From the NCBI GenBank assembly GCA_002340255.1, contig DDLS01000118.1:74570-138569 (forward strand): a DNA stretch of 64,000 nucleotides. Reading direction: 5' to 3'. This stretch comes from Cyanobacteria bacterium UBA2566. Its GTDB lineage: Bacteria; Cyanobacteriota; Cyanobacteriia; Cyanobacteriales; Desertifilaceae. Positions 63,866 through 64,000 of the stretch are shown in pieces (the first letter of the stretch is position 1; every line of letters starts with the position of its first letter). Below the pieces are notes generated by a model. That model worked only from the letters and a program-made list of their open reading frames with translations. It was not told the origin of the DNA and did no database searches. Position numbers and translations under genes: made by a program.

Positions 63866-64000
63866 CTCAACACACATTCAACACAAAATAACCATAGCAC
63901 CTCCAAAAATAAGGTGCAAGAAATAGGTCAAGCAGAACAGAGAAAACTTATAGATAAAAGCATTGCCATGGAATTTCATCCATAAACCAATCACATGACC

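Overview
The window is cyanobacterial chromosome. The evidence is the frequent HIP1 octamer GCGATCGC, an NdhN subunit of the photosynthetic NDH-1 complex, the circadian protein LdpA, a ClpR-ClpP pair, cyanobacterial families (DUF3288, DUF3082, DUF3769, Slr1339-like) and short heptamer tandem repeats in many intergenic gaps. Nothing in the sequence fixes the genus.

Region 1 (1-12.6 kb, + strand) is a complete type I-D CRISPR-Cas locus. It holds the C-terminal end of a winged-helix protein, then csc3/cas10d (with the HD nuclease domain), csc2, csc1, a helicase-only cas3, two tandem paralogous PD-(D/E)xK-like ORFs of unknown role, cas6, cas4, cas1, cas2, a 228-bp leader and an array of 11 repeats and 10 spacers. 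The effector genes are AT-rich. The part from about 7.45 kb onward is visibly more GC-rich, so the locus looks assembled from two modules.

Region 2 (12.6-35.8 kb) is mostly housekeeping: a membrane histidine kinase convergent with the array, glcD, a truncated DUF4344-like ORF, an MlaF/MlaD-type lipid transporter pair, an FtsL-like protein and FtsI, a CbbY-like phosphatase, a K+ channel with an RCK domain, a J-domain protein, the clpR-clpP operon, a DEDDh exonuclease with menE, mnmE, cobS, and a DUF3769 outer-membrane (LptD-like) protein.

Region 3 (35.8-48.0 kb, all - strand) is a signalling block. A CHASE2-GGDEF-EAL protein stands alone. Six closely packed genes follow in transcription order: a PAS/HisKA_2 kinase, a receiver-kinase, a receiver-GGDEF-EAL protein, another receiver-kinase, a receiver with degenerate GGDEF-EAL, and a META-SLH envelope protein. 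The GGDEF motifs are degenerate throughout and two of the three EAL domains look intact, so the net output is probably c-di-GMP hydrolysis and sensing.

Region 4 (48.2-64 kb) has a CAP-RTX secreted protein, a family-2 glycosyltransferase, ispE, DUF3082, an exported ParB-like protein, an FHA-GAF-adenylate cyclase, a GNAT protein, a phytol-kinase-like membrane protein, nadK, ndhN, a VWA protein, an Slr1339-like protein, ldpA, an R3H-type AAA ATPase and tRNA-Ser(GGA).

The observations most worth a second look are the paired nuclease-like ORFs inside the I-D locus, a 26-nt inverted copy of part of tRNA-Ser just downstream of that tRNA, interlocked inverted repeats in the CRISPR leader, and a perfect 13-bp inverted repeat spanning a promoter-like sequence upstream of ldpA.
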